DNA of 55,917 nt from Tubiluchus corallicola (taxonomy: Eukaryota; Priapulida; Priapulimorpha; Priapulimorphida; Tubiluchidae): the NCBI GenBank assembly GCA_030141605.1, contig JAQGDQ010000199.1, positions 214,430 through 270,346 on the forward strand. Direction: 5' to 3'. The notes under the pieces were generated by a model. That model saw nothing but the letters and a program-made list of their open reading frames with translations, was not told where the DNA came from and searched no databases. The position numbers and the translations under genes are program-made. The stretch's first letter is position 1, and each line of letters starts with the position of its first letter. Below are positions 12,926 to 23,488 of this stretch, piece after piece.

Positions 12926-13039
12926 TACTAATGTCTAATGTAATCTTGTAGTAAAACTTGTCAGCTTGTGTAGTTATAGTCTATTCTTATTGTAAATGTT
13001 ACTAATGTCTAATGTAATCTTGTAGTAAAACTTGTCAGC
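12926..13039 (+). repeat. Direct repeat of about 40 bp, two copies
   Basis: The block beginning TACTAATGTCTAATGTAATC occurs at about 12927 and again at about 13000, separated by roughly 35 bp and practically identical. It sits between the TTAA MITE and the 5S-like sequence. Confidence 0.85.
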
Positions 13040-13100
13040 GTAGTTGGGTCGTATGTTCGTATGTAGCAAGTTTGCAATCCTTGTATATCACGAGCATCTG

Positions 13101-13221
13101 CTTATACACGAGTACGGCGTTGAAAACACCGGTTCTGGTCTGATCACCGAAGTTAAGCAACGTAGAGGCGGGTTAGTACTTGGATGGGTGACCGACTACG
13201 AATATCACGTGCTGGAGGTTT
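13101..13221 (+). ncRNA. 5S rRNA-like sequence (pseudogene or 5S-derived SINE head)
   Basis: About 120 bp resembling animal 5S rRNA, best over GGTCTGATCACCGAAG-TTAAGC and GGTTAGTACTTGGATGGG, which cover the internal RNA polymerase III control regions. The first bases and last bases do not pair into a convincing helix I, so a functional 5S rRNA is unlikely. It is a single copy here and runs directly into the tetranucleotide array at 13238, like a short tandem-repeat tail. Retroposed pseudogene or truncated SINE3-type element are both possible. Confidence 0.75.
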
Positions 13222-13236
13222 GCTGGATGCCAACAC

Positions 13237-13237
<1 letters not shown>

Positions 13238-13334
<97 letters not shown>

Positions 13335-13475
13335 GTAAGTGAGTAAGTGAGTAAATGAGAGAGTGAGTAAGTGAGTAAATGAGAGAGTGAGTGAGTGAGT
13401 GAGCGAGCGAGTGAGTGAATGAGTGAGTGAGTGAATGAGTGAGTGAGCAAGCAAGCAAGCAAGTAATTAAGTAAG
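13238..13475 (+). repeat. (AAGT)n grading into (GAGT)n microsatellite
   Basis: Pure AAGT repeats to about 13335, then GAGT/GAGA variants, then AAGC and AAGT. Leu/Thr- or Ser/His-rich reading frames on the minus strand are repeat artefacts. Confidence 0.95.
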
Positions 13476-13529
13476 TAAGAAAGGTAAAGTAAGATCACTA
13501 CTACTACTACTATACATACCACTAGTACT

Positions 13530-13900
13530 ACTATTATTGCTACTATTACTACCCACCACCACCATTACTACTTTGCACGTCTTTCTCTTCACCCTCTCTG
13601 TCGCTTTCTTCTTATCTGCATCTCTCTCTTTCTTCTCTCTCTTCCACTATCCCTCCCCTTCCCCCCTCTCTCTCCCTCTCTCTTGTTTTCACTCCTCGCT
13701 CTCCTTTATTAGTCATAAAATAACAGAAAAACATTTCTTTAGGCCATTGTCAAAATTAAAACTAAATATCTCAGTAATCATCATTATACCAGCAATTGAC
13801 CTAAATAACATCTAAACGAAACACGAGCAACAATACAGGCGTTTTAACCCTTTTCTTAACTAAACTTGACAGTAAAATAATTCGTGTATTGGTTGTGTGA
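13530..13900. other. Pyrimidine-rich low-complexity sequence
   Basis: ACT/ACC-rich then CT-rich sequence to about 13710, followed by AT-rich unique sequence. The plus-strand frame at 13537-13815 reflects composition only. Confidence 0.7.
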
Positions 13901-13901
13901 A

Positions 13902-14400
13902 GCTGATTATTGGTGTTTTAGGGAAAGGCAAAACTATGAGGGAGTCAGATTATAAAACTACACGTTTATTGAACATCAAACACAAAAAATATAACAGATA
14001 GTAATGCCAGCCCCCTGATCTAGCCTGCTCTCCTTCAAGACCCAGACTCAATTCCCAGAGCTGGGCTGAGCTGATTATTGGTGTTTTAGGGATGGCAAAA
14101 CTATGAAGAGTCAGATTATAAAACTACACGTTTATTGAACATCAAACACAATAAATATAACAGATAGTAATGCCAAGCCCCCTGATCTAGCCTGCTCTCC
14201 TTCAGCTCCCAGACTCAATCCCCAGAGCTGGGCTGAGCTGATTATTGGTGTTTTAGGAATGGCAAAACTATGAAGAGTCAGATTATAAAACTACACGTTT
14301 ATTAAACATCAAACACAATAAATATAACAGACAGTAATGCCAAGCACCCTGATCTAGCCTGCTCTCCTTCAGCTCCCAGACTCAATCCCCTGAGCTGGGC
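13902..14400 (+). repeat. Tandem repeat, 3 copies of about 167 bp
   Basis: Units start at 13902, 14070 and 14237 with GCTGATTATTGGTGTTTTAG and end with CCCAGAGCTGGGCTGA or a close variant. Copies differ by a few substitutions and small indels. There is no coding frame. The flanks were not recognised as a known element. Confidence 0.95.
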
Positions 14401-15180
14401 GCATCACAAGGCTTATATCTCGTGCGCCGAGCTTCGACACATCGACGCCTACGCTTCGGTTCTAAATCACTTGCTCACGTGACACCACTCTTTAATTGGC
14501 TTCATAGCATTCATCAAGTATGGGTTCTTTTCATCTTGATCTGTATTACAAATTCCGTACACTAATTACACAATAAATGCAATCATTGCAATTTTAATCA
14601 CATGATTAAATTCAATTCAATTCAATTTTTTATTCCAGTAACTAAGACCATACAGATAAGCGTATATAAGACCGTACGAGATGCGTTCGGGTAAGATCGT
14701 AAGCAGTTTTCTGTCGGTCACCAATCCACCTACAGTTACGGCCGGGAATACTGACCTTCTGTCCATGCGCAAGTATCTTACCACTCAGGTATTACTTCTG
14801 CAGAGGTATTATACACGAGAACTAAGCGCTTTGGTTTTATAAGTTTTTAGTCTTAACTTTGCTGGTTTTTAGTTGCTCGCTTGTGATGTAACCACTATAA
14901 ACAGATTTGTTTCGCCGTGAAGTCGGATTTGTATTCGTTCTCGGTCATGTACAGTATACTCATTGTGAGGCAAACAATGGGTACTCAATTTCCACGAAAA
15001 CTTGGACCACTTAACCGTAAACGCCTCTCTGTTAGCAGCTAGTTTATTGCCGTCAGTTGATAGTTTGCCATGCCCATCGTGGCTACTTCACACGCCACGC
15101 AATAAACAACAATAATCAGCAACCAGCTTTAATCACTATAATAAATAGACTTTAACGCAACTACTATGCCAATTATTTTA
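14401..15180. other. Intergenic, no gene recognised
   Basis: Unique, somewhat more GC-rich than its surroundings at first; no exon-like frame or motif seen. Confidence 0.5.
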
Positions 15181-15184
15181 CTAC

Positions 15185-15990
15185 AGGTGATGTTGTGCAC
15201 AGGCAGGTGTACGTGGTACAGGTGATGTTGTGCACAAGCATGTGTACATGGTACAGGTGATGTTGTGCACAGGCATGTGTACGTGGTACAGGTGATGTTG
15301 TGCACAGGCATGTGTATCTGGTACAGGTGATGTTGTGCACAGGCATGTGTACGTGGTACAGGTGATGTTGTGGACAGGCACGTGTACGTGGTACAGGTGA
15401 TGTTGTGCACAGGCACGTGTACGTGGTGAGGTGATGTTGTGCACAGACATGTGTACGTGGTACAGGTGATGTTGTGCACAGGCAGGTGTACGTGGTACAG
15501 GTCATGTTGTGCACAGGCATGTGTACGTGGTACAGGTGATGTTGTGCACCGGCATGTGTACCTGGTACAGGTGATGTTGTGCACAGGCATGTGTACGTGG
15601 TACAGGTGATGTTGTGCACAGGCATGTGTACGTGGTACAGGTGATGTTGTGCACAGGCATGTGTCCGTGGTACAGGTCATGTTGTGCACAGGCATGTGTA
15701 CGTGGTACAGGTGATGTTGTGCACAGGCATGTGTACGTGGTACAGGTCATGTTGTGCACAGGCATGTGTACGTGGTACAGGTGATGTTGTGTACAGGCAT
15801 GTGTACGTGGTACAGGTCATGTTGTGCACAGGCATGTGTACGTGGTACAGGTCATGTTGTGCACAGGCATGTGTACGTGGTACAGGTGATGTTGTGCACA
15901 GGCATGTGTCCATGGTACAGGTGATGTCGTGCACAGGCATGTGTACGTGGTACAGGTGATGTTGTGCACAGGCAGGTGTACATAGTGAGG
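15185..15990 (+). repeat. 35-bp minisatellite, about 23 copies
   Basis: Consensus unit GTGATGTTGTGCACAGGCAT followed by GTGTACGTGGTACAG, 35 bp. The unit is not a multiple of three, so every frame stays open with a 35-residue period on both strands; those frames (His/Cys/Thr-rich) are artefacts. Copy-to-copy variation is low. Confidence 0.95.
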
Positions 15991-16575
15991 TGCTGTGACT
16001 TTAATATGGTAAGTAATGTTCCAAACGAGATATCCAGGCAGTTTGGTAGAAAAACCTAAATAAGCGAGTAACTCCGTGCTTCGCATTCCGAACTGTTCCC
16101 TAGAACATTTCGCGCCTCAAAATCCCTCTGATTTCACCCAAATGACTTCCGGATATCCGAACATTTTCACCAGCCTCGCACCAAGCAACACCAAGGCCGC
16201 GTTCACACTGCGTACGAAACTGTCCTCCTTATTTCCACTGCCAATTGTCACAGTCACTCATGCGACATGAGATCACATGGGAGATTTTACAATGGCCATT
16301 GACTGAAAGCATGTCAGTAAGCGTAACTGGGTCAGTAGTATGAAAGAGAGACAGAGAAAGAGAGACAGCAAGCGGACATCTAAAAGATGAAAGTGAAAAG
16401 AGATGCAGTGCCCGGAGCAGTGAACTTTCACTGTCTGCTAAGTTATGGCCTCCTGTTAGCGAAATCACATCCTCTTCACGTAACGTGTAACTGATACCGT
16501 TTCATGTGATTATTGGAGAGACTGACGAGAGTATTCTTGAAGATGATGGCAGTGTGCTGATTGAGAAACATTGAA
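15991..16575. other. Upstream region of the Tyr/Pro/Gln-rich secreted protein gene
   Basis: Non-coding sequence between the minisatellite and the ATG at 16576. No clear TATA box was found; the transcription start is not determinable by eye. Confidence 0.4.
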
Positions 16576-19282
16576 ATGAATCTTAAGACAATTTTAACAC
16601 TTTTACTTCTGCTGTTTCTGTACACACAGGTAAGTTAATTGTGTCTAATTTTTTCGCACTGTTTCTGTACACACAGGTAAGTTAATTGTCTAATTTTTTC
16701 ACACTGTTTCTGTACACACAGGTAAGTTAATTGTCTAATTTTTACACATTGTTTCTGTACACAGGGGTAAGTTAATTGTGTCTAATTTTTTCACACTGTT
16801 TCTGTACATACAGGTAAGTTAATTGTCTAATTTTTTCACACTGTTTTTGTACATACAGGTAAGTTAATTGTCTAATTTTTTCACACTGTTTCTGTACATA
16901 CAGGTAAGTTAATTGTGTCTAATTTTTTCACACTGTTTCTGTACACACAGGTAAGTTAATTGTGTCTAATTTTTTCACACTGTTTCTGTACACACAGGTA
17001 AGTTAATTGTCTAATTTTTTCACTGTTTCTGTACATACAGGTAAGTTAATTGTGTCTAATTTTTTCACACTGTTTTTGTACACACAGGTAAGTTAATTGC
17101 GTCAAATTTTTTCACACTGTTTCTGTACATACAGGTAAGTTAATTGTCTAATTTTTTCACACTGTTTCTGTACATACAGGTAAGTTAACTGCCATATATT
17201 TTGAAATAGTTAATTTTTCCTCGGTGAAGACAATTATTGAAGAAAATAACTTGGATACGTAGTAATAGCAACTCCAAGTAGCAGTAGAATTTATGTGATT
17301 TCTTTTGTTTTCAGAGGAATGCAGCCCAGCCATCATCTTCTTTGTACAACACGGATCCTATGCCAACAAAAATAACTTATAGTGGCGTGCCACCTCAATA
17401 CAGAAGTCCAACTCGTAGCAATGGCAATTACTACCAAGACTCTTATCCGTCAAGGCCCACAGAATACAAAAACAATGCTGAATATTACAGTCATGGTGTG
17501 CCTTACTCCGGTGGACGTCCCATAAGTGGCAGTCAGCAGAGGTCATCAGCTCCAGTGCCAAAATCCCAGCTAGTAGCCGTCGCCAGATATGCGCCACCAG
17601 ACATAACTACGTATGGAAGACATGTTAGACCTGGTAGGCCACATGACTACAGGTATAAAGATGGAGAAACCTTCAGAAGTGAAGCAGAAGATAGTAATAA
17701 TGTTCTTATTACAAAACCCTTGGAAGCTCGCAGCACAGACCAACGCACATCAACATACAACAACAGAAGTCCACCATCAATAAGTTATAGGCAGCTATCA
17801 CCTCTGCCACATCCTTCAACTAACAGACAACAAACAGCAATAGGACCAACTTCAGATTATTTGAGCGTATATCAACAAGTGCCACAACAACCACCACCAT
17901 CTGGGTATCAACAAGTGCCACAACAACCACCACCATCTGGGTATCAACAAGTACCACAACAACCACCACCATCTGGGTATGAACAAGTGCCACAACAACC
18001 ACCACCATCTGGGTATCAACAAGTACCACAACAACCACCACCATCTGGGTATCAACAAGTGCCACAACAACCACCACCATCTGGGTATCAACAAGTGCCA
18101 CAACAACCACCACCATCTGGGTACCAACAAGTACCGCAACAACCACCACCATCTGGGTACCAACAAGTGCCACAACAACCACCACCATCTGGGTACCAAC
18201 AAGTGCCACAACAACCACCACTGTCTGGGTACCAACAAGTACCACAACAACCACCACCATCTGGGTACCAACAAGTACCGCAACAACCACCACCATATGG
18301 GTACCAACAAGTACCGCAACAACCACCACCATCTGGGTACCAACAAGTGCCACAACAACCACCACCATCAAGGTATCAACATCTGCCACAACAACCACCA
18401 CCATCTGGGTACCAACATGTGCCACAACAACCACCACCATCAAGGTATCAACATGTGCCACAACAACCACCACCATCTGGGTATCAACAAGTGCCACAAC
18501 AACACCCGATACATGATGAACAAGCGCCACCACCACCGCCATCACTTCATCAAGCTGCTGATGCTCATTATGGCAAACGAACGGGGCAAGGAGGCGCTGG
18601 GAACTCCGAAACTAACCATAAACATTTGAGGCACGGTGACGGAAATGCTGACGAACATGCAGGCGTAAATGATCACTACACAGGAGGACATGTAGGAGAT
18701 GTTTCTGGTTATTACAGAAGAGGTGCACACGAGTAAGTATAGATACTGTCGCAGATGCGAGCATTTAATTTACAGTTTATTATTAATTTTCATTTGTAGT
18801 TTTAAACTTTAGTTTTCCATTACCACTAAGTCAGTGCTGACATCTGTTTGTACACTTGGAAGTTTCCAATATATGTACGTACTTGCTACTGCTATATGTT
18901 TGTATGGAACTGGGTCACTTGGCTTCTCTGTGAATGTAGTAGTTTTTCACACTACTCACAGAGTAGACAGTCTCTAACAGAAAACAAATTCGATTAAAAT
19001 TGAATTTTTGACTTTCGAACTGGAATCGAACCGATTTTCAAGAGTTCAAGTCGAATTCAAACTCAGTTTTAATGATTTTCGAATCATTAATAAAAAAGTA
19101 GTAATGCATACTACTTGATTTTGTTGTCCAGTAAAAACGCACATAATTTGTTTAAAAATTCTACGCAGAAATCTCACTGAATTGTGCGGATTGCGTGATT
19201 TCAAACGTTTTAACGACAAGGAACTTTTGTCGGTGACGTGATGAATTATTCAAATACATAATTTTAGACTGGAATTCATCAA

Positions 19283-19327
<45 letters not shown>

Positions 19328-20597
19328 AATCATCATCATCATCACCATCGTCGTCATCACCATCACCACCATCATCGTCATCACCATCATCATCATCATC
19401 ATCATCATCCAATGAATCACACGTCCAGTGACATGATTCTGCTCACCTCCCTATGCCAGGACTCCCTGCTTGCCGCAATGCCCCAAGTACATTTATTTCT
19501 AAGGATCAATGTTGAAGTGTTTAAATCTTTCTGCGCAAAATCTAAATATGTTAACATTTGTCCTCCTGCAGGTTTTTTAGCTGGTTCTATGGCTTGTTGA
19601 AGAGCTATCTTCACTGGAATATCATCAGGTAGTCTAAGCATATGCCCAATCCATCTTAAACGGCGTCTTTTTATTTTTCTTGTCCAAGGTTCTTCTTTGA
19701 TTTTTTCATATAGAATGTTTGCTTGAAATTTTCTTTGGCCATCTAATACCCAAAGTGTTACTGTACTGGAATTGAAATCGAACGAATCAAACTTATTCAA
19801 ATCTTATTCGAACACTCACCCCTAGTAACAAGGCTATTTGGAACAGGCCAAAACAATTTTGTTCCTACAAAACAGAGTTATTCTTACTGTGGTAAAACAC
19901 AGACAGATAAATTGAGTTATTCATTTGCAAGTCATGATTAATTAGCCAATTAAATACACTTTCGAAATAAAATAATTAAATGTTGAAGCTACACGACCAG
20001 ACGGTTTAGTCTAGTGGTAATGCATCTGCTTTCCGTCTGGGAGGTCGTGAATTCGAACCAGCGGCCGGGTCATACCAAAGACTTTAAAAATGGCACTTGC
20101 TGTTGCCCTGCCTGGCGTGTGGTATTTAGGGTAAAAGTGGGGTAATAATAGCTTCTGTTATGTAGTTGTAGGTTGTTATTTAGAGTCGGTGATAATAGCT
20201 GTTTGAGCTAATGTTAATTGTTGACCCAAAAGCCGACTTTAAATAAAGAATATTATTATTATTGTTGTTGTTATTATTATTATTATTATTACACAAAATG
20301 TGTAGCCAAAGTTGCTAAATCCATTGTTGTTTGTTGTTATTTACAACTGATGTCTTGTTTGCTTATTAACAACAAACTCATTGATATTTCAGACAAGGAT
20401 ACGACCGCGTTCGTGAGTTCAGCCGTCGCCTTCGCGGTTTCCGTTACGGCTTTAAATGGGGCAAGTCCTGGCACATACCGGAGCCGTATCCCTACAAGGT
20501 CAAACCCGGGGAACCGGATCCCATTGGACTTGGATTGTCCGGAATGGACAGAGCTGCAAAGATTTATGCATATGGATCGCAATACGTTTTTGGCTGA
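16576..20597 (+). CDS. Secreted Tyr/Pro/Gln-rich tandem-repeat protein (matrix or adhesive type), function unknown
   Basis: Three exons: 16576-16629, 17315-18732 and 20393-20597, with CAG|GTAAGT, GA|GTAAGT and TTTCAG|A junctions. All phases agree, giving 558 residues. Exon 1 encodes a signal peptide (MNLKT then a leucine-rich core). Exon 2 begins with a Tyr-, Ser- and Pro-rich region, then 18 tandem copies of GYQQVPQQPPPS, then a His/Gly-rich stretch. Exon 3 gives a basic, aromatic C-terminus of 68 residues (REFSRRLRGFRYGFKWGK, then PEPYPYKVKPGEPDPIG). I see no cysteine anywhere. No family was recognised. Repeats of this kind occur in extracellular matrix, byssal, silk-like and mucosal proteins, so an extracellular structural role is inference. 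A SINE and an RTE remnant sit in intron 2; a longer open frame through the SINE (from 20218) is out of register with the real exon 3. Intron 1 is a remarkable splice-site array. Confidence 0.85.
16611..17188 (+). repeat. Tandem array of 13 CAG|GTAAGT junctions filling intron 1
   Basis: Units of 43-47 bp duplicate the last 18 coding bases of exon 1 plus its 5' splice site. Each reads TGTTTCTGTACACACAG then GTAAGTTAATTGTGTCTAAT and a T/C-rich tract. Junctions fall after 16629 (the real exon end), 16676, 16721, 16766, 16813, 16858, 16903, 16950, 16997, 17040, 17087, 17134 and 17179. Between junctions each unit carries a branch-point-like CTAAT and a pyrimidine tract ending in CAG, so each junction looks like a combined 3' and 5' splice site with no exon between. 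One unit (junction 16766) has CAGGGGTAAGT. Reading past any donor meets an in-frame TAA. Confidence 0.95.
17868..18515 (+). repeat. Coding 36-bp repeat, 18 copies
   Basis: In-frame units encode GYQQVPQQPPPS with few changes: Glu in unit 4, Leu in unit 10, Tyr in unit 12, and Arg/His variants in units 14-17. Synonymous changes (CCA/CCG, TAT/TAC) cluster in neighbouring units, indicating expansion in blocks. Long frames on the minus strand and in the other plus frames are shadows. Confidence 0.95.
19262..19800 (-). mobile_element. RTE-like LINE 3' end with (GAT)n tail
   Basis: The minus-strand frame from 19800 gives a C-terminal block typical of RTE/endonuclease-reverse-transcriptase LINEs: KRRRLRWIGHMLRLPDD, a GGQ-like linker, then ASRESWHR. 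Immediately downstream (lower coordinates) lies a long (GAT)n-type microsatellite at 19262-19410. RTE elements commonly end in short TGA/GAT-type tandem repeats, so the microsatellite is probably the element's own tail. It is 5' truncated and lies in intron 2 of the secreted repeat protein gene, antisense to it. Confidence 0.8.
19996..20295 (+). mobile_element. tRNA-derived SINE, copy 1
   Basis: The 5' head resembles a tRNA: a box A-like TTTAGTCTAGTGGTAATG and box B ATTCGAACC about 35 bp later. A body shared with 21888-22124 follows (GGTATTTAGGGTAAAAGTGG, then GACTTTAAATAAAGA). It ends in an (ATT/GTT)n tail. It sits about 95 bp upstream of the exon 3 acceptor of the repeat-protein gene. Confidence 0.9.
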
Positions 20598-20835
20598 GAA
20601 AATACCTAGTTATTTACACGGAGATGATGAAAGCGATGGTAAAGAGGCGAAAGATACTAGCAAAAGAGGTACTAGCACATCATTCTCAACAGAACACAGC
20701 AAAAGAAGAGCAAAAATTGACAAGCATTGATTCTACAATCAAAAGCCTGATACGCAAAGACAATTATTAACTGTATTGTATGTAAGGATAGAGAAATCAT
20801 GTTTACAATGTGGGCAGAACTGCCAACCAATGTGT

Positions 20836-20971
20836 ACTCTCTCTCTTTCTCTCTCTCCCTCCCCCCTCTCTGTCTTTCTCTCTCCCTCCCCCCTCTCTCT
20901 CTCTCTCTCCCTCCCTCTCTCTCTCTCTCTCTCTCCCTCCCCCCTCTCTCTCTCTCTCTCCCTCCCCCCTA

Positions 20972-21012
<41 letters not shown>
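20836..21012. repeat. (CT)n/(CCCTCC)n then (TA)n microsatellite
   Basis: Pyrimidine-rich array ending in about 13 TA dinucleotides. It lies directly before the MITE at 21041. Confidence 0.95.
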
Positions 21013-21040
21013 GTTCAAATTTGCAACCTGATGGGTTTAT

Positions 21041-21583
21041 ACGAAAACCGGATGATTGTGTAAACATTAGTTCGGGATAAAGAATGCTTTAAAATATCGA
21101 AAACTATAAAAGCTTTTTTAAGTCGAAGTTTAGATTAAATAATAATTACCTCGGATGGTTAAATTTTGTTAAACTTTCAAAGTTACGCGCGGCTCAGTGA
21201 ATCTACTAAGATTGGCAACGGCGCCTTTTTGTCACGTTCGCGTGGCCGACAAATAGAAGCCGGTACCGTGGTAACCATGATCATGTACTGCAGTGTTAGT
21301 TTCAGACGGCATATGATGTAGAGCTCATTTTCGTGACATCACGTGTGTAAACAGTATTGTAACACGCAAATGTGCTTGACGTGCAACAGAAGATGTCTAC
21401 CATTGCACAAACTGTGGTTAGTTTCCGACGTAAGCAATAGCTGTGTTCGGTTGCCGTTAATTACCTTTCTAAGCTAATTATTCAAATATAAGAAACAATT
21501 GTTAACTTTTATAGGCAAGAAAATGTATATTTTGGACAGTAAATTAAAATGAGATTCAGTCTAAACAATCGTCCGGTCTTCCT
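21041..21583 (+). mobile_element. MITE family B, copy 1
   Basis: About 543 bp with imperfect terminal inverted repeats (left end AAAACCGGATGATTGT; right end ACAATCGTCCGGTCTT). It is homologous over most of its length, in reverse orientation, to 41643-42102. The right flank is TTAA (21584-21587); the left flank is TTAT, a possibly decayed TTAA. No coding capacity. Confidence 0.8.
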
Positions 21584-21887
21584 TTAACAGAAGCAATCTG
21601 GTTTCTGATTACAAAATGTCTTGTTGGCATATTCTTACAGCTATGTTGGCCTAGGTAAGACTGTTACAACTTTGTATATAAAAGACTTTTTTATATTTTT
21701 TCAGAGTTACATGATCTTTATTATGATTTTACATTGTATACACACTATAATTAAATTACATTGAACTGCATTGAAAGTATTTACTATATTTAGACAATAT
21801 AACAGTAGTTCCTCAGTCATTACACTTAAATTAGTGCCCCCCCCCCCAAGAGTTTTCTAAAGTTTCTAAACTTTTCCAGAGTTTACG

Positions 21888-22124
21888 GTCTGACGGTTTA
21901 GTCTAGTGGTAATGCATCTGCTTTCCGTCTGGGAGATCGTGAGTTCGAACCAGTGTCACACCAAACTTTAAAAATGCTACCTGCCTGACGCTTGGTATTT
22001 AGGGTAAAAGTGGGGTAATAATAGTCTCTGTTATGTAGTTGTAGGTTGTTATTTACAGTCGGTGATAATAGCTCTTTCAGCTAATGTTAATTGTTGACCC
22101 AAAAGACGACTTTAAATAAAGATC
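21888..22124 (+). mobile_element. tRNA-derived SINE, copy 2
   Basis: Same family and orientation as 19996-20295, with an intact box B (GTTCGAACC) and the common 3' end GACTTTAAATAAAGA. It lacks the long trinucleotide tail of copy 1 and has a short deletion after box B. Confidence 0.9.
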
Positions 22125-22787
22125 ATTAATACTAAAACGAAAACAACCAATCAAAATTTCGATTTACCCACAGTTATTCTAAACAATTCTATCAGTTATT
22201 ACAGCCTTAAAGAACAAAAGTTCAGGAAGAATAATCCTAGAGTTACGTTCATATTTTAACTTAAGAGCAATTATTAAATTGAAATTAAAGAAGATTAAAT
22301 TTAACATCCTTAAGCTTTACCACCTATCCACATTTGAGCCACCAATGTCACATTTGACTTGACATGTGTCTACATTTGACTTACCAAAAATGCTTAAAAT
22401 TTCTTGAAAACAGATTTAACAAGACAATGCAATAATATGACAATTGATAATAATCAAAAAACTAATAATTAATAAAAATAAAATCAAGAAATCGTGAGCT
22501 TCACGACAAAAGTTTGTATGACCTTGAACATTTGCTTACAGCACACAGCTTATATTAGCAGTAATACTGTATAAAACTTGTAAATTCAAACTCTCCCGCT
22601 ATGGACGGCCATTTCAACGATCAGTCTTTATATGAGAAAAGTAAGACAATTCAGATAACATTTCATTTTGTCCGAAAAGATGATCAGACCATTCGTTCCT
22701 CACATTTTACCTCATTAACTAAAAAAACTACAAATTATTCTACAAGATCTATTATTCTCTTGCGAAAAACATAAATAATATATTCTT

Positions 22788-22893
22788 GGTGAGCCAGTGG
22801 TGCACACTGGGATGGTGAGCCAGTGGTGCACACTGGGATGGTGAGACAACGGTGCACACTGGGATGGTGAGACAACGGTGCACATTGGGATGA
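22788..22893 (+). repeat. 26-bp minisatellite, 4 copies
   Basis: Unit GGTGAGCCAGTGGTGCACAC plus TGGGAT. The last two copies share GACAAC in place of GCCAGT. It lies inside the inverted-repeat region. Confidence 0.95.
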
Positions 22894-22993
22894 AGAGACA
22901 GTGATGTTCTACCAGTTGTTGCAAACATTCAAATTATTAATTTTTCATTTTCAATTACGTAAGTCTTTCAAACAGATACCCGTACTGCCAAGT

Positions 22994-23488
22994 CAGGGAT
23001 GAGAATGACAAATTGCAAAAAACTCTGAAACACGCCAGGGGTTTGGGGGCCGCGGAGCCCCCTTGGAACCAGCAAAAAATAGCAATTTTGTGACCACAGA
23101 GAGCTTCTAAGTGGACTTAAAATATCAATTACCTTGTTTCATGCATAATTTAAAATATCCAACTATCAAGGATACACGATACCTAATTGTCTCAAAAACG
23201 CCTTAGTACTGGCTGCTCCTATGCAAAAGTATATAAAAACTGTCTGCAATTGACTCAAATAACGCCACACAATTGATTCTATATTTTCATACATAGAGAT
23301 ATACACGTGGTTACACTGATGTACGTGATGTAAACAAAGTGACGGCCTGCCATCTAGCGGTCAGTTTGTGAAATAATGTACTGGGTCCGTAAAAATTTTC
23401 TCAGCGAATTTATGCGATTTACAAAAGTAGCACTACTATTCTTCCAAAACTCGGAATTCCGTGTATCAGCGGAAAATTCTCATCCCTG
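22994..23488. mobile_element. hAT-like MITE nested in the foldback region
   Basis: A 495-bp element bounded by CAGGGATGAGAAT and ATTCTCATCCCTG. Flanks TGCCAAGT (22986-22993) and GGCTAAGT (23489-23496) match at 6 of 8 positions, consistent with an aged 8-bp hAT target duplication. A GC hairpin, GGGGGCCGCGGAGCCCCC, lies near the left end. No coding capacity. Confidence 0.75.

Noticed and set aside
13153-13522. Long Leu/Thr/Ser/His-rich minus-strand frames
   Set aside because: Translations of the AAGT/GAGT tetranucleotide array; no start or splice context.
15129-16086. His/Cys/Thr repeat proteins on the minus strand
   Set aside because: Products of a 35-bp minisatellite that keeps all frames open; period and frames follow the repeat.
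17820-18629. Minus-strand Val/Trp-rich and plus-strand His/Asn-rich frames across the repeat exon
   Set aside because: Shadows of the 36-bp coding repeat; the Pro/Gln frame has signal peptide, splice phases and both flanking exons.
20218-20730. 170-codon plus-strand frame through the SINE
   Set aside because: Runs from the SINE tail into exon 3 in the wrong register; the correct frame from the acceptor at 20393 ends at 20597.
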